A model generated the notes under the pieces. The model did not search any database and had not been told where the DNA came from. It saw nothing but the letters and a program-made list of their open reading frames with translations. A program made the position numbers and the translations under genes. Shown piece after piece: positions 5,213-7,961 of a DNA stretch of 7,961 bases (positions are counted from its first letter, which is position 1; every line of letters starts with the position of its first letter). Source of the DNA: Candidatus Omnitrophota bacterium (GTDB lineage: Bacteria; Omnitrophota; Gorgyraeia; Gygaellales; Profunditerraquicolaceae); contig JAUYEC010000082.1 in NCBI GenBank assembly GCA_030691585.1, positions 1 through 7,961 on the forward strand, written 5' to 3'.

Positions 5213-7060
5213 TTAATACCCGGCCGCTGTCTCTATCTTCCCGTATTGTTTTATTACTTCTATAAAAATATCTCCGTATAAGCGTAATTTCGTTTCGCCT
5301 ACTCCGAAAACAGTTGCGAATGCCTCAGGGGTTACCGGTTTGATGAACGCCATATCCTGCAATGATTTATCGCCGAAAATGATAAACGCCGGCACACCTT
5401 TTTGAGCTGCCAGCTCCGCGCGCTTCTTACGCAATGCCTGAAACAAATCCCGGTCAACCCCGGCCCATTCCTTTTCCTTTTTTTCTGTGCGCCGTCTTGC
5501 GATATCTTTTTTCTTAACAGCCACCAGCGGCTTTGCCAATACAGGCGCGCGCTCACCTCGCAGCAGTTTTCTACTGTCTTCGGTCAGCGCCAACACGGAA
5601 AACTCCCCCTCCCGCGCCAAAAATCCCTGGCCTATAAGCTGTTCAATCATAAAACGAATGTAGCGTAAAGATACATCGGACATGGCGCCGAACGTTGAAA
5701 GCTGATGATGCCCCCGCTGGACGATAGCATCTGTCAGGGCCCCCTGCAAAATATACGTAATATGAGCGGCGCCAAATCCATACGCTGCCGCCTTGCGAAC
5801 CAAATGCACGCAGGATACTATCTTTTGTCCGATAGCAAGCGCGTCTTCAACCATATCCACCTCACCGAGACAATAATCGCATGCCTGACAATTTGCCGGC
5901 TCATATGCCTGGCCGAAATACCGCGCCAACACGTTGTGCCGGCATTGCGGTTCACTGCAAAAATTATATAGCGCGGACAACTTGCTCATCATCACATCCC
6001 GCTGGCCGGATTGCGCAAATAAAAACGCCCAGGTGCGATAGTCACCCCCGCTATACAACAAATAACAATGCGCCGGTAAGCCGTCGCGGCCGGCGCGCCC
6101 GGTTTCCTGCTGATAATGTTCAATACTTTTTGGCATTGCCGCGTGAATAACGAAACGGATGTTTGAGCGGTCAATGCCCATGCCGAATGCGATTGTCGCG
6201 ACAATAATATCAATCTCTTCCCGCGCGAACCGATCCTGATATTCGTGCCGCATTTCATCGGTAAGCCCGGCATGATACGGCAAATTCTTAAACCCTTGCG
6301 CGTTCAGCGCCGCGGAAAGCTCATCCACATCCGCGCGGCGTATGCAATAAATAATACCCGCCTCGCCCTGATGCCGCCGCAAAATATCCGTTATCTGCGC
6401 GCTGCCGCGCGCGCGCGGCAGGACACGATAAGTCAAATTCGCGCGGTCGATGGACGCGATATGCCGCGATGGGTTACGCAAACAAAGCTGAGTGACAATA
6501 TCCTGCTGGACCTCCGGCGTGGCTGTCGCGGTAAACGCGTGGGCCTGCATTGAAGGAAACACCTTTTTAAGCATACCCAAATTCCGGTATTCCGCGCGGA
6601 AATCATGGCCCCAATGGCTGATGCAGTGCGCCTCATCAATGACAAAAAAAGACAAGGTAAGCGCTTTCAGCTCCGCAAGCATTGCCGGATCGCTCAACCG
6701 CTCCGGTGAAATATAAAGAAGCTTTAGTTCTCCGCGCCGCAACCGCTGCAACACCCGAGCGCGCGCCTCTGCCGGCAAGCTGGAATTAAAATACTCGGCG
6801 GCAATACCCATATCCTGCAGCGCGTCAACTTGGTCTTTCATTAAAGAGATCAACGGTGAAATAACCACAGCAGTGCCATCCATCAGCAAAGCCGGCAGTT
6901 GGAAACACAATGACTTGCCCCCGCCGGTCGGCAAAACAGTAAGCGTTTCCTGGCGCCGAAGAATAGAAAGAATCGTCTTCTCCTGATAAGGCCGGAACGC
7001 CTGATAACCCCAGTATTTTTTTAAAATGCGCTGTAGTTTTTCCTGCAATTCTTTTTCCAT
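5213..7060 (-). CDS. recQ: ATP-dependent DNA helicase RecQ
   Basis: A 615-residue superfamily 2 3'-5' DNA helicase acting in recombination and replication-fork repair. The order is classic: motif 0 GYQAFRPYQ (18-26), Walker A TGGGKS (45-50), DEAH box (142-145), WGHDFR aromatic-rich loop (150-155), FTATAT (176-181) and motif VI QETGRAGRDG (318-327). A zinc-binding region follows with Cys 373, 391, 394 and 397, then a winged-helix RQC domain (about 415-505) and a C-terminal HRDC domain (about 534-605) after a Lys/Arg-rich linker. The length matches E. coli RecQ (609 aa). The start at 7060 is preferred: TAAGGT lies 8 nt upstream and the N-terminus matches the family. An in-frame ATG at 7129 would add 23 residues and overlap the upstream gene by 8 nt. 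It probably shares a transcript with the DinD-like gene, 61 bp away. Confidence 0.97.
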   Translation of the reverse strand: MEKELQEKLQRILKKYWGYQAFRPYQEKTILSILRRQETLTVLPTGGGKSLCFQLPALLMDGTAVVISPLISLMKDQVDALQDMGIAAEYFNSSLPAEARARVLQRLRRGELKLLYISPERLSDPAMLAELKALTLSFFVIDEAHCISHWGHDFRAEYRNLGMLKKVFPSMQAHAFTATATPEVQQDIVTQLCLRNPSRHIASIDRANLTYRVLPRARGSAQITDILRRHQGEAGIIYCIRRADVDELSAALNAQGFKNLPYHAGLTDEMRHEYQDRFAREEIDIIVATIAFGMGIDRSNIRFVIHAAMPKSIEHYQQETGRAGRDGLPAHCYLLYSGGDYRTWAFLFAQSGQRDVMMSKLSALYNFCSEPQCRHNVLARYFGQAYEPANCQACDYCLGEVDMVEDALAIGQKIVSCVHLVRKAAAYGFGAAHITYILQGALTDAIVQRGHHQLSTFGAMSDVSLRYIRFMIEQLIGQGFLAREGEFSVLALTEDSRKLLRGERAPVLAKPLVAVKKKDIARRRTEKKEKEWAGVDRDLFQALRKKRAELAAQKGVPAFIIFGDKSLQDMAFIKPVTPEAFATVFGVGETKLRLYGDIFIEVIKQYGKIETAAGY

Positions 7061-7068
7061 GTCATAAA

Positions 7069-7072
7069 CCTT
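7069..7072 (-). promoter_or_regulatory. Ribosome-binding site deciding the recQ start at 7060
   Basis: The minus strand reads AAGG within TAAGGT, 8 nt before the ATG at 7060. The alternative ATG at 7129 is preceded by an AT-rich stretch, AAAGCTATAGATA, with no such site. Confidence 0.5.
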
Positions 7073-7121
7073 ACAGCGCCCTGGCTCCCCTTCAAGCAAT
7101 ACCCCCGATTTATGCCCCAAA

Positions 7122-7961
7122 CTATTCATTATCTATAGCTTTTATGCCTTTGGGCGGTAAATAGTTTTCCCTAGATATCACCCTTTTACCGGTTTTTGAT
7201 TCCAGCTCAAGCCTGGCTCTTTTGGCAATTCTTCCGCCCTTTATTCCCGCAATTTTGTTTTCTATCATTCCTTTTGCTTCTGCGGTTTCTGCTATCTGCC
7301 TAGAGGATAATTCTGCTAAAGCGGTAAAAATAAGCTCCGCTTCTGTCATATGATCTCTTAAGTTTTGCGTTTTTAGCCCTTTAAGGCTTTTGTGTTCTTT
7401 TACAGTAACATCTGACCATTCCTGATGAATGATATTAGTAAGTATCGCGAACTCATCTTCTTTGGTTATTTCGTGCTTGCTCCAATAGTCGGTTAGTTTA
7501 TTGCGTGTTTCCTGCCCCATCATCCTTTGTTGTATCCACTTTTCACTTCTTCCGTGCTTTTTCCAGTTTTCCCTGGCTCTGTTCAGCGACTTTTCAGGAT
7601 CTGCCATTTCCTGCATTCTTTCATACCCGACCTTTGCAAGCCATAGCTTAATCGGCTCTGCCTTGGGGCTTGGTACAGACTGGATAAGCCTTAACAGGGT
7701 TTCCGGACTGGCAGCATCAGTTAGCCGCATTTTTCCATCTTCCGCAAGCATTTTCAACCGGTTACATTTTGTAACCACTTCACTGCCTTCTTTTTTTAAC
7801 CTATTTTTTAACACTTTCCAGTAATTTCTTGCGGTTTGAAAATCCTTTTGCTGAATCAAGGCGCCGATAATATCAACCACCGAAAAATACCATGTTTCTT
7901 TCTCTTCATCGTAAATTCTACGGATCTTAAAATCTTCAAAAACAGCTAATGTGTTTTTCAT
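7122..7961 (-). CDS. BRO-N domain / DinD-like protein (DNA damage-inducible protein D family)
   Basis: A 279-residue protein whose ATG falls exactly on the last bases of the window, so the promoter is not visible. The N-terminal part (about 6-115) looks like a BRO-N domain: WYFSVVDIIGALIQQKD, then LRLIQSVPSPKAEPIKLWLA (90-109). Such domains bind DNA and are typical of phage antirepressors. The C-terminal half has the DinD-like pattern KGLKTQNLRDHMTEAELIF (194-212) followed by GGRIAKRARLELESKTGKRV (242-261). In E. coli, DinD is SOS-induced and antagonises RecA filaments. The same role here is inference, since the DinD family is loosely conserved and a phage-derived antirepressor is the alternative. 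The stop lies just before recQ, suggesting co-transcription. Composition is AT-richer than recQ. Confidence 0.85.
   Translation of the reverse strand: MKNTLAVFEDFKIRRIYDEEKETWYFSVVDIIGALIQQKDFQTARNYWKVLKNRLKKEGSEVVTKCNRLKMLAEDGKMRLTDAASPETLLRLIQSVPSPKAEPIKLWLAKVGYERMQEMADPEKSLNRARENWKKHGRSEKWIQQRMMGQETRNKLTDYWSKHEITKEDEFAILTNIIHQEWSDVTVKEHKSLKGLKTQNLRDHMTEAELIFTALAELSSRQIAETAEAKGMIENKIAGIKGGRIAKRARLELESKTGKRVISRENYLPPKGIKAIDNE

Noticed and set aside
5332..6716. Short open frames on both strands within recQ
   Set aside because: They overlap strongly conserved RecQ motifs and carry no domain signal; they are frame shadows.
1..7961. CRISPR array, rRNA or intact insertion sequence
   Set aside because: No regularly spaced direct repeats, rRNA-like stretches or transposase reading frames were seen on either strand.

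Overview
The window is a 7.96 kb stretch in which every gene I can support lies on the minus strand, so transcription runs from high to low coordinates. ExbB/ExbD-type energisers with no TonB gene beside them point to a Gram-negative (diderm) bacterium. Tight packing, moderate GC and GGGGACG-headed inverted repeats in intergenic gaps recall genomes of uncultivated diderm lineages such as Omnitrophota. That placement is only an inference from general appearance.

Layout from the right edge (upstream) to the left. A BRO-N/DinD-type protein (7961-7122) is followed by a full-length RecQ helicase (7060-5213). A short gap with a degenerate GGGACG inverted repeat leads to an orphan AT-rich gene of about 159 aa (5125-4646). 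Its stop codon is followed by an unidentified structured element (about 4636-4571) in which a hairpin loop is perfectly complementary to a flanking 7-mer, a pseudoknot geometry. A perfect 10-bp terminator-like palindrome (4555-4534) and a plausible promoter (4508-4481) come next. They introduce a small secreted protein with a possible PepSY-like C-terminus (4455-4015). A REP-like inverted repeat (4010-3944) abuts its stop codon.

The left half is a compact four-gene unit: exbB (3910-3275), exbD (3270-2854), a DedA-family membrane protein (2832-2161) and a P-type Ca2+-ATPase-like pump (2159 to the left edge). The last is cut by the window after about 719 residues, in membrane helix M5. Spacings are 4, 21 and 1 bp, strongly suggesting co-transcription. 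All four products are inner-membrane proteins linked to proton motive force, lipid/membrane homeostasis or cation transport. A shared envelope or ion-homeostasis role is therefore reasonable but inferred.

The genes have ordinary domain architectures. The points most worth a second look are the pseudoknot-like element at 4571-4636, the orphan gene before it, the repeat elements around this middle section, and the DinD-like/recQ neighbourhood. No rRNA, tRNA, CRISPR array or intact insertion sequence was seen. No stretch longer than 300 bases lacks a gene.
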